Positions 43,745 through 53,682 of a DNA stretch of 64,000 nucleotides are shown in pieces (position 1 is the first letter of the stretch; the number at the start of each line of letters is the position of its first letter). Position numbers and translations under genes: made by a program. Under the pieces are notes generated by a model, which was not told the origin of the DNA, did no database searches, and worked only from the letters and a program-made list of their open reading frames with translations. This DNA is from Opitutus sp. GAS368 (lineage in GTDB: Bacteria > Verrucomicrobiota > Verrucomicrobiia > Opitutales > Opitutaceae): NCBI GenBank assembly GCA_945869845.1, contig CAMBRG010000004.1, positions 1 to 64,000 on the forward strand, given 5' to 3'.

Positions 43745-46700
43745 TCAGTAGCGAGTGATGACTTCCTGGGAGTTGAGCAGTACGCGCGCGACTTGGGTCC
43801 ACGCGGCGAGTTCGGCGGAGTCGCCCGTGGTCGGCGGCGCGACCCCGATGCGGAGCAATTTTTCCGCTTCGGCCGGAGCGGCGCGGTAAGTCGCGCGCTG
43901 GGCGGCGAGAAACGTCGTGAGCGCCGTCAGCTCAGCGGGCTTCGGGTCGCGGGCGAGCGCGGCGCGGAAGGCCGAGCGCAGGCGGGCCGTGTCGTCTTTG
44001 CCGCCGGCGGCGAGACGGGCGGCGAAGAGGCGCGCGGCTTCCACGAAGGTGGGGTCGTTGAGCAGCGTGAGCGCCTGCTGCGGGGTGTTGCTCAGGTTGC
44101 GTTGCGCGGCGCATTCGTCGCGGGCCGGCGCGTCGAAGTTGGCGAGCATCGGTTGCAGGAACGTGCGTTGCCAGTGCGTGTAGACGCCACGGCGCCACTG
44201 CGCGTCGGCGTCGCTGTTCACGTAGTCACGGTCGGGAAACTGCAGCGCGGCGTAGTAGCCGGCGGGCTGGTAGGGTTTCGCGCTCGGACCGCCGATGTCG
44301 CGCACGTCGAGGGCCCCGGCGATGAAAAGGGCGTTGTCGCGGACAAACTCGGCCTCAAGCCGGCGGGGATTTTGCGCGGCGAGCAGGCGGTTGGCCGGAT
44401 CGGCCTCGCGGAGCTCGGCGCGGTAGTCGCTGCTTTGGCGGTAGGTCGCGCTCGTCACGATTAGGCGAATCATCTGGCGCAGGTCCCAACCGCCGTCGCG
44501 AAACTCCGCCGCGAGCCAGTCGAGCAATTCCGGGTGCGAGGGCAATTCGCCCTGCGAGCCGAGGTCGTCCACCACCGCGCTCAGGCCGATGCCAAAATAC
44601 ATCGCCCAGAGGCGATTCGTGACCGCGCGCGCCGTGATGGGGTTATCGCGGCCCGTGATCCACTGCGCGAGATCGAGCCGGGTGAGACGTTGGTCCGGCG
44701 TGCTTTCGAGCCGGCCGGGCAGAAAACTCGGCGTCGCGGGCGTGACCAGAGGACCGGTCTCGTCCTGCCAATTGCCGCGGTGCAACAAGCGCACCGGGAT
44801 CGGCGGCGCGGCTTCGGTCACCATCGTCATGGCTTTGCCGCCGTGCGTGTCGCTGACTTTTGCCACCGCCCGGTGGTAACGCACCATCCCGGCCGAATCT
44901 TCCCTCGTGCTCGCGAGCCAAGCGTCGATCACGGAGCCGTCCGGCGAGGCAGCGGAGTTCGGGGCCGTCAGCTTCGCCAAGGTCGCGGACGACGCGGTGG
45001 CCAACGGCTGCGGGGCGCCGAGCCGGCTCGTGGTCACGCGCATCGCGGGTAGTTCGCCGCCGGTCAGGATGAGTTGCAAAGATTCGCCCGGCTGCAACGC
45101 GACGGGCTCGGCCAAGACCCAGACCGCGGTCAAGTTCTCGGGTGCCTTCACCTCCGGCAGTCTCCAGCCCGCGGTCACGCCGTGCAGTTCAAACCCGTTT
45201 TCATAGCGGGGCGCTTTCGCCGTGGCCTCACCGTAGGCCCAGGGGAGCTCGCGGGCTTTGCCGTCGGCCCCGATCACGCTGACTCGCGGCATGAGGGGTT
45301 GCGGAGAAGATCTCCTTTTTTTTGCCGGTGGCTCCGGCACAAGCCCCACGTCGATCCGAATCGAGGCGAGCCGGCCTTCATCAGGGCGGAACTTTAGGCG
45401 CAGGCTTTCGCGGAACCCGAGGGGTTTGTCCGGCCGCAGGGTGCCATCCGCTTCGAACTCGACGGTGCGCTCCGGCAGAACTTTGTCGCGCAGGCGAAAC
45501 TCGCTGGTCGCGTCCCGGATCGGCTCCCAACCGCTGGGCACCCGGCCGAGGTAGGCGCGCGTCTCGCCACTCCATGCGCCAAAACGGACGGCCGCAGCGG
45601 GGTCCGCCACGCGCTGCCGCAGTGAGGCCACCAGCGCCGCGAGTTCGTCGTTCGCGCGCGCATACCGGGTGGCGAGATACGGACTTTCGACCTCGAGCTC
45701 GGGCGGAAACGGCGAGTCGTTGCTGAACCCCTTCAGCTCCGGATTCGGGGTATAATCATAATCGTTGTAGACGCCGTACTGCTTCACGTCGGCGAAGAAG
45801 GACTGCAGCTCGTAGAAATCCTTGGCCTTGATCGGATCGAACTTGTGGTCGTGGCACTCCGCGCAGCCAAAGGTGCTACCGAACCAGGCCGCCGAGACGC
45901 CGCGCACGCGCTCGGCGCCGTATTTCGCGAGATACTCGGCCGGCTGGGCGCCGCCCTCGCGCGTCATCATATTGAGCCGATTGTAGCCGGTCGCGACCCG
46001 TTGCTCGCTCGTCGGATTGGGCAAAAGGTCGCCGGCGAGTTGCTCGGCCGTGAACTGATCGAAGCGCTTGTTCGAGTTGAAGGCGTTGATCACGTAATCG
46101 CGATACGGGAAGATCCGCTGATTCTGATCGCCGTGAAACCCGACCGTGTCGCTGAAGCGCGCGATATCGAGCCACCACACGGCCATCCGCTCGCCGTGGT
46201 GGAGCGAGGCGAGCAGGCGCTCGACCTGTTTTTCGTAGGCGTTGCGCGACCGGTCGGCGAGGAACGCCGCCGTCTCCGCCGCGGTCGGTGGCAGCCCGGT
46301 GAGATCCAACGAAACCCGCCGCAACAGCCGGGTCTTCTCGGCCTCCGGCGAGGGCTTGATCTTTTTCTCGGCGAGGCGCGCTTGGATAAATGCATCGATG
46401 GGATTTGTGACTTTCTGCCCGCGCGGCACCTCGGGCTTTACCAGCGGAGTGTAAGCCCAGTGCGGCTCGTAAACCGCGCCCTCGGCCACCCAGCGACGGA
46501 AGAGCTCTTTCTGCGCCGGCGTAAGATTCTTGTGCATCGTCTCCGGCGGCATCGGATCGCCGGGGTCCATGATGCGCTGGATGATTTCACTCTCCTCGGG
46601 CTTGCCGGGGACGATGGGGATCAGATCGTTTTTGGTCGGCTTCAACGCCTCCTCACGCACGTCGAGCCGTAGCCCGGCCTCGCGGGTCTTCGAGTCGAAG

Positions 46701-46834
46701 CCGTGGCAGTGAAAGCACGTATCCGACATGATCGGCCGAATATCGCGGTTGAACGAAATGCTCGGTTGGACTCCGGACGTTGCGGCCAAGAGGGGGGCCG
46801 TCAGCCAGACGGAAAGCAGAACGGGTCGGATCAT
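43745..46834 (-). CDS. PSD1 / planctomycete cytochrome C domain protein, pair 2
   Basis: About 1029 residues with signal peptide MIRPVLLSVWLTAPLLAATS, first heme site FNRDIRPIMSDTCFHCHGFDSKTREAGLRLD, DUF1549 (LLRRVSLDLTGLPPTAAETAAF ... WFGSTFGCAECHDHKFDPIKAKDFYELQSFFADV, second CxxCH), a long insert and DUF1553 (ITARAVTNRLWAMYFGIGLSAVVDDLGSQGELPSHPELLDWLAAEF). Same architecture as the 38711 gene but much diverged, especially in the insert, so the pair may serve a different substrate. Predicted exported. Confidence 0.9.
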   Translation of the reverse strand: MIRPVLLSVWLTAPLLAATSGVQPSISFNRDIRPIMSDTCFHCHGFDSKTREAGLRLDVREEALKPTKNDLIPIVPGKPEESEIIQRIMDPGDPMPPETMHKNLTPAQKELFRRWVAEGAVYEPHWAYTPLVKPEVPRGQKVTNPIDAFIQARLAEKKIKPSPEAEKTRLLRRVSLDLTGLPPTAAETAAFLADRSRNAYEKQVERLLASLHHGERMAVWWLDIARFSDTVGFHGDQNQRIFPYRDYVINAFNSNKRFDQFTAEQLAGDLLPNPTSEQRVATGYNRLNMMTREGGAQPAEYLAKYGAERVRGVSAAWFGSTFGCAECHDHKFDPIKAKDFYELQSFFADVKQYGVYNDYDYTPNPELKGFSNDSPFPPELEVESPYLATRYARANDELAALVASLRQRVADPAAAVRFGAWSGETRAYLGRVPSGWEPIRDATSEFRLRDKVLPERTVEFEADGTLRPDKPLGFRESLRLKFRPDEGRLASIRIDVGLVPEPPAKKRRSSPQPLMPRVSVIGADGKARELPWAYGEATAKAPRYENGFELHGVTAGWRLPEVKAPENLTAVWVLAEPVALQPGESLQLILTGGELPAMRVTTSRLGAPQPLATASSATLAKLTAPNSAASPDGSVIDAWLASTREDSAGMVRYHRAVAKVSDTHGGKAMTMVTEAAPPIPVRLLHRGNWQDETGPLVTPATPSFLPGRLESTPDQRLTRLDLAQWITGRDNPITARAVTNRLWAMYFGIGLSAVVDDLGSQGELPSHPELLDWLAAEFRDGGWDLRQMIRLIVTSATYRQSSDYRAELREADPANRLLAAQNPRRLEAEFVRDNALFIAGALDVRDIGGPSAKPYQPAGYYAALQFPDRDYVNSDADAQWRRGVYTHWQRTFLQPMLANFDAPARDECAAQRNLSNTPQQALTLLNDPTFVEAARLFAARLAAGGKDDTARLRSAFRAALARDPKPAELTALTTFLAAQRATYRAAPAEAEKLLRIGVAPPTTGDSAELAAWTQVARVLLNSQEVITRY

Positions 46835-47018
46835 GTTGGGGATTGAGAGAACTTAAACGCGCATCCGCACCAAAATCCAGCACCCCCACCTGGTCAACCC
46901 GACACCACGAACCAACGTTCCCGGACCGCAATTTTTGTCTCCTGATGCCGTTAAGAAAGCTCGCCCGCCCTCGAACGCCCGCTCACGAATCGTAGTTCAA
47001 CCACCCCGCCTTTTCCCT

Positions 47019-48050
47019 TTGAAAGCCCTGCTTCTTACCGCCCCGTCCCAACTCGACTACACCGATTTCGCCGCGCCGACGCCCGGGGACGACGAAGTGC
47101 TCCTCCGCATCCACGCCTGCGGCATCTGCGGCAGCGATATCCACGGCTGGGATGGTTCCACTGGGCGCCGCCGGCCGCCGCTCATTATGGGGCACGAGGC
47201 CTCGGGTGAGATCGTCGCCGTCGGCCCGCGCGTGGAACGTTGGCGCGCCGGCGACCGCGTCACCTTTGACTCCACGATCTACTGCGGAGCCTGCCCCTAT
47301 TGCGCCCGCGGCGAAGTGAACCTGTGCGACAACCGCCGCGTCGTCGGCGTCGCCCCGGTCGAGTATCGCCAACACGGGGCGTTCGCCGAGCTGCTCGCCC
47401 TGCCCGCCCGCATTCTTTACGCGCTGCCCCCGGGTCTCACTTACCAACAAGCCGCGATGGTCGAGCCGGTCTCGATCGCGATCCACGCCGTGCAGCGCGT
47501 GAGGCTCGCGCCCAACTCCACGGCGGTGGTCATCGGTGCCGGCATGATCGGCCTCTTCGTCGTCCAAGCGCTCAAGTGGGCCGGCGCCACGCGCATCATC
47601 GCCGTCGATCTCGCCGACAACCGCCTCGCCCTCGCCCGCGAGCTAGGAGCCACCGACACCTTGCGCTCCGATCTCGTCGACGTGCCGGCCGAGGTCGCCC
47701 GTCTCACCGGCGGCGGGGCCGAGGTCGCGCTCGAGGTCGTCGGCCTCTCCGCCACGGTCAATCTTGCGATCGCCTCCGTGCGGCGCGGCGGCAACGTCGT
47801 CCTCGTCGGCAATCTCGCGCCGAAGATCGATTTCCCGCTGCAAGCCGTCGTCACCCGCGAACTCACGCTCCACGGCACCTGCGGGTCGGCCGGCGAATAT
47901 CCGCTCTGCCTCGATCTGATCGCGCGCGGCATCATCCGCGTCGAGCCGATGATCAGTGCCGTCGCGCCGCTCGCCGAGGGCGCCGCGTGGTTCGAAAAAC
48001 TTTCCGCCAAAGACGGCGCGAAATTCATGAAAGTCATTCTCGCGCCATAA
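47019..48050 (+). CDS. Zinc-dependent sugar/alcohol dehydrogenase (MDR family)
   Basis: Medium-chain dehydrogenase of about 343 residues. The catalytic zinc site reads CGICGSDIHGWDG with Cys, then GHEASGEIVAVG; the structural zinc cysteines are in CGACPYCARGEVNLCDN. The Rossmann motif is VVIGAGMIGLFVVQAL. The pattern fits threonine/galactitol-1-phosphate/sorbitol dehydrogenases. A TTG start at 47019 (KALLLTAPSQLDYTDF) is preferred to the track ATG, because the first 28 residues of that frame are not family-like. The polyol or sugar substrate cannot be told. Confidence 0.87.
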   Translation: MKALLLTAPSQLDYTDFAAPTPGDDEVLLRIHACGICGSDIHGWDGSTGRRRPPLIMGHEASGEIVAVGPRVERWRAGDRVTFDSTIYCGACPYCARGEVNLCDNRRVVGVAPVEYRQHGAFAELLALPARILYALPPGLTYQQAAMVEPVSIAIHAVQRVRLAPNSTAVVIGAGMIGLFVVQALKWAGATRIIAVDLADNRLALARELGATDTLRSDLVDVPAEVARLTGGGAEVALEVVGLSATVNLAIASVRRGGNVVLVGNLAPKIDFPLQAVVTRELTLHGTCGSAGEYPLCLDLIARGIIRVEPMISAVAPLAEGAAWFEKLSAKDGAKFMKVILAP

Positions 48051-48695
48051 ACGTCCGACGGGCGGCGACGAGCGCCGCCCCTACGCAAGCCGGCTGCTTT
48101 TTCGACCTTACTTCTCTTACCTCTTACTCTTTTTATACCTTTTCACCCGAGGCCTCTGCTCCTCGCCGCCACCGGTTTCACCCCGCTCGTCACTTTATTC
48201 ATCAGCTAGCGCGACGACGCCCGGTCTTCGGACCACCCTTCGAGAGGGCCGGCACGATCATGGCTCATCAGGGCCCGCAGCGGCGCGTTTGGCGCCATGA
48301 TCAAGCTCGCGGGCGGCGGCGAATCTCGCAGCCTCACGACCGACGTCGCTGTCAATCCCGTGCTCCTCGCGTGGCCGCTCGCCTGCGTGCTGCGCATCGC
48401 CGACAACTTTAGGACGGTCGCTAGGATTCCGGCGGCCTGCCTGCTGTGCTTCCTCGCGGGCCAAGCCGGATTCTCCGTGAAATGGTTCATCATCTTTTGG
48501 CGCCTTCGGGTTGTTCGCGGTTTAAGGGCACCCGTTTAAATCCGCGAATCTGGTAAAAAATTTGCCATTTCGCCACGCATCATCAGCCCACCAAAAAATA
48601 ATCGGGCCGTGCATCCGTCGCCGCCGTTGATGCGTTTCAGAGAGAATCGGGCGGCAAATCGTCCGATCACAGAAAACCATCACTCAAAGTTCATT
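48051..48695. other. Intergenic region with repeat arm and possible remnant
   Basis: A GTAGGGGCG-family arm (GGGCGGCGACGAGCGCCGCCCCTAC, 48060-48084) follows the dehydrogenase gene. An 80-codon plus-strand ORF (48297-48539, MIKLAGGGESRSLTTDVAVNPVLLAWPLACVLRIADNF...) looks partly protein-like but has no recognised family and no ribosome binding site, so it may be a remnant. The last 150 bases are AT-richer and probably hold the promoter of the fasciclin gene. Confidence 0.4.
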
Positions 48696-49604
48696 ATGAA
48701 AAAGCTCCCCATGTTTGTCGCAGCATCGCTCGCTTCAGTAGCGTTGTTTTCCCCTGTATCGTCAGCCCAAACCAGCAGTCTCGTGGCTCAATCCACCCGC
48801 GCCGGCGTCGGCGCAGGTTCTCTGTCCCTTATCAGCGGGTTTGCGGTCAACGCCCCCGAGGGCCAGCTTCGCTGGGTCCTCGTGCGCGGCGTGGGACCGA
48901 CACTCGCGAGCTTCGGCGTCGCAAATCCGCTCGCTGATCCCACGATCCAGATCCGCAGCTCCAACGGCACCGTGATTGCGACGAACGACAACTTCGCCAC
49001 CGCACCGAATCTTGCGCTCCTGAATACGGTGAGCGCAGCCGTCGGGGCGTTTCCCATTACCAACCCCAACGAAGCCGCTGTTCTCGTAGGGGTCCCCGCC
49101 GGAGGCTACACTGCGCAACTTTCCGGCGTCGGAGCGACCGATGTTCGTCCCGGCCTCGTCGAGGTGTATGAATTCGGCGCGGTGGGCAGCGGGGCGAATA
49201 GCCAGTCGATCGCGGGACTTGCCGCCAGCAATCCCAACTTGAGTACGCTGGCTACCGCCTTGCGACTCACGGGCCTCGACGCTGTGCTCGCCGCCGGCGG
49301 ACCTTTCACGGTTTTCGCGCCGACCAACGCCGCCTTCACCGCCCTGCCTTCGGCCACCCTCAACGCGCTGCTCGCCGATCCCGCTGCGCTCGCCCAGGTG
49401 CTCCTCTTCCACGTGGCCTCTGGCCAAGTGCTGTCCTCCCAGCTCACCAACAATCAGAATGTCACCACCCTGCGCACCGGCGCCCGCCCGCTCGTGGTGA
49501 ATCTGACCGGTGGCGTGAGGATTGATAACTCCAATGTGATCGCCGCCGACGTGCGCGCCACCAATGGAGTGGTGCACGTGATCAACGCGGTTCTCCTGCC
49601 ATAA
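48696..49604 (+). CDS. Secreted protein with fasciclin domain
   Basis: About 302 residues. Signal peptide MKKLPMFVAASLASVALFSPVSSAQ. Residues about 30-165 form the domain also found twice at the C-terminus of the delta-60 protein (VRGVGPTLASFGVANPLADPTIQIRSSNGTVIATNDNF ... PGLVEVYEF). The C-terminal half is a fasciclin/FAS1 domain (LSTLATALRLTGLDAVLAAGGPFTVFAPTNAAFTALP ... VLLFHVASGQVLSSQL ... VIAADVRATNGVVHVINAVLLP). FAS1 domains mediate cell or matrix adhesion. The start is set at the signal peptide, 29 codons inside the track ORF. Confidence 0.9.
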   Translation: MKKLPMFVAASLASVALFSPVSSAQTSSLVAQSTRAGVGAGSLSLISGFAVNAPEGQLRWVLVRGVGPTLASFGVANPLADPTIQIRSSNGTVIATNDNFATAPNLALLNTVSAAVGAFPITNPNEAAVLVGVPAGGYTAQLSGVGATDVRPGLVEVYEFGAVGSGANSQSIAGLAASNPNLSTLATALRLTGLDAVLAAGGPFTVFAPTNAAFTALPSATLNALLADPAALAQVLLFHVASGQVLSSQLTNNQNVTTLRTGARPLVVNLTGGVRIDNSNVIAADVRATNGVVHVINAVLLP

Positions 49605-49978
49605 AGAAATTAAAAGTTTTTGGCTTTTGGATAAGAAAGCCGTCTACACAGTAAGCGATCCGAACGTTAGGTCGCGTAGCTGATTAACGAATGGATCCGA
49701 GTTTCCCTTAGGTCTTTTTTCCGGACTCTCACAGCGAGCGACTTCAGTCGCTCGCTGTTTTTTTGTTAACCCTCGTTACCACAATGGTCTCGCGGGTGAA
49801 GCAGAGTTTTGCCGCAGAAGTCTATCGCATCGCGCGGTCCCCACAGAGGGGCGCTTCTACCTTTCCGAACCATTCGGCGCGCGCGGGAATCGGCGTTCAC
49901 CGGCGGCCCGGCGCCCTGATTCTGCGCGCTGCAAAAAATCGTGGGCCGGCGCCGGCCCACCCGCGCCCTTAAACAGCG
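49605..49978. other. Intergenic region after the fasciclin gene
   Basis: Apart from the terminator at 49732-49764 I see no gene. The small ORFs here on both strands are mutual shadows without family-like sequence. Confidence 0.6.
49732..49764 (+). terminator. Strong Rho-independent terminator
   Basis: CAGCGAGCGA-CTTCAG-TCGCTCGCTG, a perfect 10-bp stem, is followed by seven T residues. It is about 130 bases after the fasciclin stop codon. Confidence 0.85.
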
Positions 49979-50830
49979 CTACTTGATCTTCTTGATCTTG
50001 CTCGGCGGGAGGAAATTTTCGCCCGTCACGATTTTTCTGCCCGTTGTTGCCTCGAGTTCCAAACGAGCGCGGCGCGCGATTCTACCGCCAGACTTCGCCG
50101 CCACCGTGTTCTCGCCCAAACCGGTAGCGGTCACAGTCTCCGCGATTTGCCGCGTAGAAAGCTCGGCGAGCGCCGTGAAAATCAGTTCCGCTTCGCTCAT
50201 GTGATCGCGTAGGTTTTGGGTCTTAAGTCCCTTCAAGTTCTTGTGCTTCACGACACTCACTCCGCTCCATTCCTGATGGATGAGATTGGTCAAGACGGCG
50301 AATTCATCCCCCGGCTTCACGTCGTGCGTTGCCCAGTAATCCGTCAGTTTGTTGCGCGTGTCCTGGCCGGTCATCCGCTGCTGAATCCATTTTTCGCTGC
50401 GTCCGTGTTTTTGCCACGTCGCACGAGCACGTTCGAGGCCCAGAGCAGGATCCGAAATTTCCTGCATCCGCTCGTAGCCGACCTTCGCCAGCCAGAGCTT
50501 GATCGGCTCAGCTTTAGGACTCGGCACGCTCTGCACCAGCCGCAGCAGGGTCTCGGCATTGGCAACGTCGGTGAGATAGTTTTTGCCGTCAGCGGCGGGT
50601 AATTTCAGTTGGTTACAATTTGTACCCAACTGACTGCCCTCCTTGGCGAGACGGTGCTTCAAGACTTTCCAATAATTTCGCGCCGCCCGGTAGTCGGTCT
50701 GCTGCGTGAGCACTTGGATGATGTCCACGACCGAGAACCACCACGTCTCGGTCTTCTCATCGTAGACGCGGCGAATTTCGTGCTGCTCAAAAAACGCGGG
50801 GTTGTTCTTCATGGTGGGGAGTTCCGCCAT
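49979..50830 (-). CDS. Bro-N domain protein, DinD-like
   Basis: About 283 residues. The N-terminal BRO domain reads FFEQHEIRRVYDEKTETWWFSVVDIIQVLTQQTDYRAARNYWKVLKHRLAKEGSQL. The second part (AKVGYERMQEISDPALGLERARATWQKHGRSEKWIQQRMTGQDTRNKLTDYW ... SVVKHKNLKGLKTQNLRDHMSEAELIFTALAELSTRQIAE) resembles DNA damage-inducible protein D. Bro-N proteins are found on phages and other mobile DNA. No phage genes adjoin it. MKNNPAFF at 50812 is an alternative start. Confidence 0.85.
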   Translation of the reverse strand: MAELPTMKNNPAFFEQHEIRRVYDEKTETWWFSVVDIIQVLTQQTDYRAARNYWKVLKHRLAKEGSQLGTNCNQLKLPAADGKNYLTDVANAETLLRLVQSVPSPKAEPIKLWLAKVGYERMQEISDPALGLERARATWQKHGRSEKWIQQRMTGQDTRNKLTDYWATHDVKPGDEFAVLTNLIHQEWSGVSVVKHKNLKGLKTQNLRDHMSEAELIFTALAELSTRQIAETVTATGLGENTVAAKSGGRIARRARLELEATTGRKIVTGENFLPPSKIKKIK

Positions 50831-50917
50831 GAAATTGGAATCGGGTTGGGACCGCGAGTGATTCCTCGTCCGTTTTGGCCCGCCGAAGCTGCGACCGAAG
50901 CGGCCGTAAACCCAAAG

Positions 50918-52573
50918 CTAAACGGCCGCCATGATCGCGCGCGCCGCCAAAAAGTCCGCGTGCATCCGCAAAAACACCCGATACTTCGCCGCGTGAAAGC
51001 GCGCCACCGCCCCGCGCGTGGGCGCGATGATCCGACCCGCCCCGTTCATCGATTGCATGGCTCCGAGCACGGTGGCGTGCTCGCCGCCCGCAACTGCGCC
51101 CAACACGGCGGATCCGAGCAGCACGGCCTCCGGTTCGGCGGGCAACACGAGCCGGCAGCCGGTGATGTCGGCGTGTTCGCGCAGGAAAACGGGGTTCTTG
51201 GTGCCGCCGCCGCAAATCAACACCGTGTCGATCTGATAGCCCCGACGGTTCATCGCTTCGATGATGTGCCGCGTGCCGTAGGCGACCGCTTGAATCGCCG
51301 CGAGGTACTGCCGCGCGAGATCGTCGGCCGTCGCCGAGAGCGTCAGCCCGCTCACGACGCCCCGCAAAGTGGGATCGGCCCGCGGTGAACGGTTGCCGTG
51401 AAAATCCGGTTGGATGTGCAAATCACGCGTGAGTGCGGCGGGGAACGGCGCACGCTCCGACTCGGCCAGCGTCGCCAGTCGCGCATTGAGCAATTCGTAG
51501 ATCGTGCGGCCCGCGCGCTTCGCTTCGACGGCCAAGCCCGCCGCAGCCGCGTGACTGAAGATCACATGGTCGATCAAAGCCCCCGTCGCCGACTGCCCGC
51601 CTTCAGTCAGCCAAAGACCCGGGATCATCGCGGAAAAATAAGGTCCCCAGATCCCGCGAATAAACCGCGCTTTCTCCGAGACGGCCATGTGACACGACGA
51701 GGTGCCACCGATGAGCGCCAGCCGCCGGTTGAGCGCGGCCGACGTCGGCGCCCGGCCACCGAGCTTGGCGCCCAACATCCCCAAGCCGCCCGCATGGGCG
51801 TCGATGATCGAAACGCCCACGGGCGTGCCCGCCACCAGCCCGAGTTCCTTGGCCGCGCGCGCGGTCAGACCACCGCCCAGCGGCGTGCCCATCGGGCGAA
51901 TGGTTTGGCCAATGCGCCGGAAATCCTCCGCCGCCAAATCGCCCAAACCGATCTGCTGGAAAAATTCCCGGCTCCACCCCGCACCCTCGCCCCCACGCTG
52001 GCCGAGATAGGTCCACTTGCAGACCGTACTGCAGAGCGAACGCGTCTCATCCCCGGTCGCCCGGTACGTCAAAAAATCGGGCAGATCAAAAAATCGCGCC
52101 ACCCGCCCCCAGCTCGCCGGGAGATTTTCTTTCAACCAGAGGAGCTTCGGCGTCTCCATCTCCGGCGAGATGACGCCGCCCACATAACGCAGCACCGCAT
52201 GGCCGGTGCGATTGATCCGTTCGGTCTGGGCCAGCGCGCGGTGGTCCATCCAGACCACGACATTCTGCTCAGCCCGGCCCGACGTGCTCACCGTCACCGG
52301 GCGATCATCGGCGTCCAGCGCGACGAGCGAACAGGTGGCATCGAAACCGATGCCTTTGATTTCCGCCGCCTTCAGCCCCGCGCTCCGCAGCGCCGCCCGC
52401 GTCGCCCGGGCGCAGGCGCGCCAGATGTCGTCGCTCGATTGCTCGACGTGGTCCGGCGCGGGTTTCCACATCTGGATGGGCTGCGTCGCCGCCGCCGCCA
52501 TTTTACCCCGCGCGTCGAAAATCCCCGCCCGCGCGCTGCCCGTGCCCACATCGATTCCCAGATAGTAGTTCAT
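50918..52573 (-). CDS. FGGY-family carbohydrate kinase, ribulokinase-like
   Basis: About 551 residues. The N-terminal phosphate motif is [17 protein letters not shown], the substrate region VVVWMDHRA, and the C-terminal FGGY pattern [24 protein letters not shown]. The D-ribulokinase/FGGY (YDR109c-like) group is the best fit by length and by [12 protein letters not shown]. It phosphorylates a ketopentose or similar sugar with ATP in the cytoplasm. It is the last gene of a minus-strand sugar locus, 34 bases after the sialidase-like gene. Confidence 0.87.
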   Translation of the reverse strand: MNYYLGIDVGTGSARAGIFDARGKMAAAATQPIQMWKPAPDHVEQSSDDIWRACARATRAALRSAGLKAAEIKGIGFDATCSLVALDADDRPVTVSTSGRAEQNVVVWMDHRALAQTERINRTGHAVLRYVGGVISPEMETPKLLWLKENLPASWGRVARFFDLPDFLTYRATGDETRSLCSTVCKWTYLGQRGGEGAGWSREFFQQIGLGDLAAEDFRRIGQTIRPMGTPLGGGLTARAAKELGLVAGTPVGVSIIDAHAGGLGMLGAKLGGRAPTSAALNRRLALIGGTSSCHMAVSEKARFIRGIWGPYFSAMIPGLWLTEGGQSATGALIDHVIFSHAAAAGLAVEAKRAGRTIYELLNARLATLAESERAPFPAALTRDLHIQPDFHGNRSPRADPTLRGVVSGLTLSATADDLARQYLAAIQAVAYGTRHIIEAMNRRGYQIDTVLICGGGTKNPVFLREHADITGCRLVLPAEPEAVLLGSAVLGAVAGGEHATVLGAMQSMNGAGRIIAPTRGAVARFHAAKYRVFLRMHADFLAARAIMAAV

Positions 52574-52606
52574 GTTAAAATTGTCGGTTCGCAGTCGGTC
52601 GTGAGA

Positions 52607-53647
52607 TCAGAGCTTCGCCGGATCAATGACCGCATGGCGGATCAACTGCCGCTTCCACGTGTAGGTCACATGCACCCGGCCGTCACTCGTCTGGATGATC
52701 GCGGGATACGAGTATTCGCCGGGCTGATCTTCCAGCGTGATGACGTCTTTCCACTCCCGGCCGTCCCGCGAGAGCGCGACCGTCAGCGGGGTGCGGCCCT
52801 TGGGCACGGGGTTGTAGACGATGAGATGGCGCCCGTCTTTAAGGGTGACGGCATCCGTGCCGGAGCTCGGATTGGCGAGGGGCAACAACGACATTTCGCC
52901 CCAAGACTTTCCCGCGTTATCGGAAGAAACGGTGAACACCTTACCCTGCCGCGTGCGGCCGATGGCCTGAAGTTTGGCGCCACCGATTCCGTCGTGAAAC
53001 AAAATGCTCGGCTGAATCGCGCCGACGGCGAGGCCGTCGTTGAGGAACGGCGTCTTGGTCCACGTCGCGCCGCCATCGGTGCTGCGCTCGAAATACACGC
53101 GCCACCTGCTCGGCCGCTCGTCGGTCTCATCACTGGTCGGACTTAGGATCGTGCCGTCGGTGAGTTGGACAGGTTTGTTTTTGATCGGGCCGTAGATGCC
53201 ATCGGGCAGGCGCCGCGCCGCGCCCCACGTGCGGCCGCCATCGGTGGACGTGCGAAATTCGCCCCACCACGTCTGCGGTGAGGGTCCCACTTTATAGTAG
53301 AGCTGGAGCGGTACGGGGCCGCGCGGCTGAAAAAGGACGGGGTTCCACGTCGGGTAGCGTTTCCCATCGGCCTGCACCCCGTTCGCGACTTCGACGCCGG
53401 GGGTCCACGACTTCTTCGTCGCATCGTAAAGCGAAACCCAAATGCCGACGTCGGGATTCTTCTCCGCCGTGCCGCCAAACCAAGCCGCGATCAAACCGCT
53501 CTGCGCCGTCTCGACGATCGTCGACGCATGGCAGGCCGGATAGCTCGCCTTTTCATAGATGAATTCGCGGGTGAGGAGGGCGGAAGACGCGGCTGCAACC
53601 GAAAGGACGGTGCCGGCGAAAGCACAGAGCGTGCGGAGAAGTTTCAT
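52607..53647 (-). CDS. Exported sialidase-like protein (BNR repeats)
   Basis: About 346 residues with a signal peptide (MKLLRTLCAFAGTVLSVAAASSA). Asp-box repeats STDGGRTWG, STDGGATWT and SSDNAGKSWG mark the six-bladed sialidase fold. The opening EFIYEKASYPACHASTIVETAQSGLIAAWFGGTAEKNPDVGIWVSLYD is typical of the BNR_2 'exo-alpha-sialidase' group widespread in Verrucomicrobiota, most members of which are untested and may act on other sugars. It lies between the aldolase and kinase genes of the same locus. Confidence 0.85.
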   Translation of the reverse strand: MKLLRTLCAFAGTVLSVAAASSALLTREFIYEKASYPACHASTIVETAQSGLIAAWFGGTAEKNPDVGIWVSLYDATKKSWTPGVEVANGVQADGKRYPTWNPVLFQPRGPVPLQLYYKVGPSPQTWWGEFRTSTDGGRTWGAARRLPDGIYGPIKNKPVQLTDGTILSPTSDETDERPSRWRVYFERSTDGGATWTKTPFLNDGLAVGAIQPSILFHDGIGGAKLQAIGRTRQGKVFTVSSDNAGKSWGEMSLLPLANPSSGTDAVTLKDGRHLIVYNPVPKGRTPLTVALSRDGREWKDVITLEDQPGEYSYPAIIQTSDGRVHVTYTWKRQLIRHAVIDPAKL

Positions 53648-53682
53648 AGCGGGGGGCGATGAAGCGGAGCCACGAGCGAGTC

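Noticed and set aside
42200-44464. 754-residue plus-strand ORF across DUF1501 and PSD1 genes
   Set aside because: Antisense shadow of two well-supported minus-strand genes.
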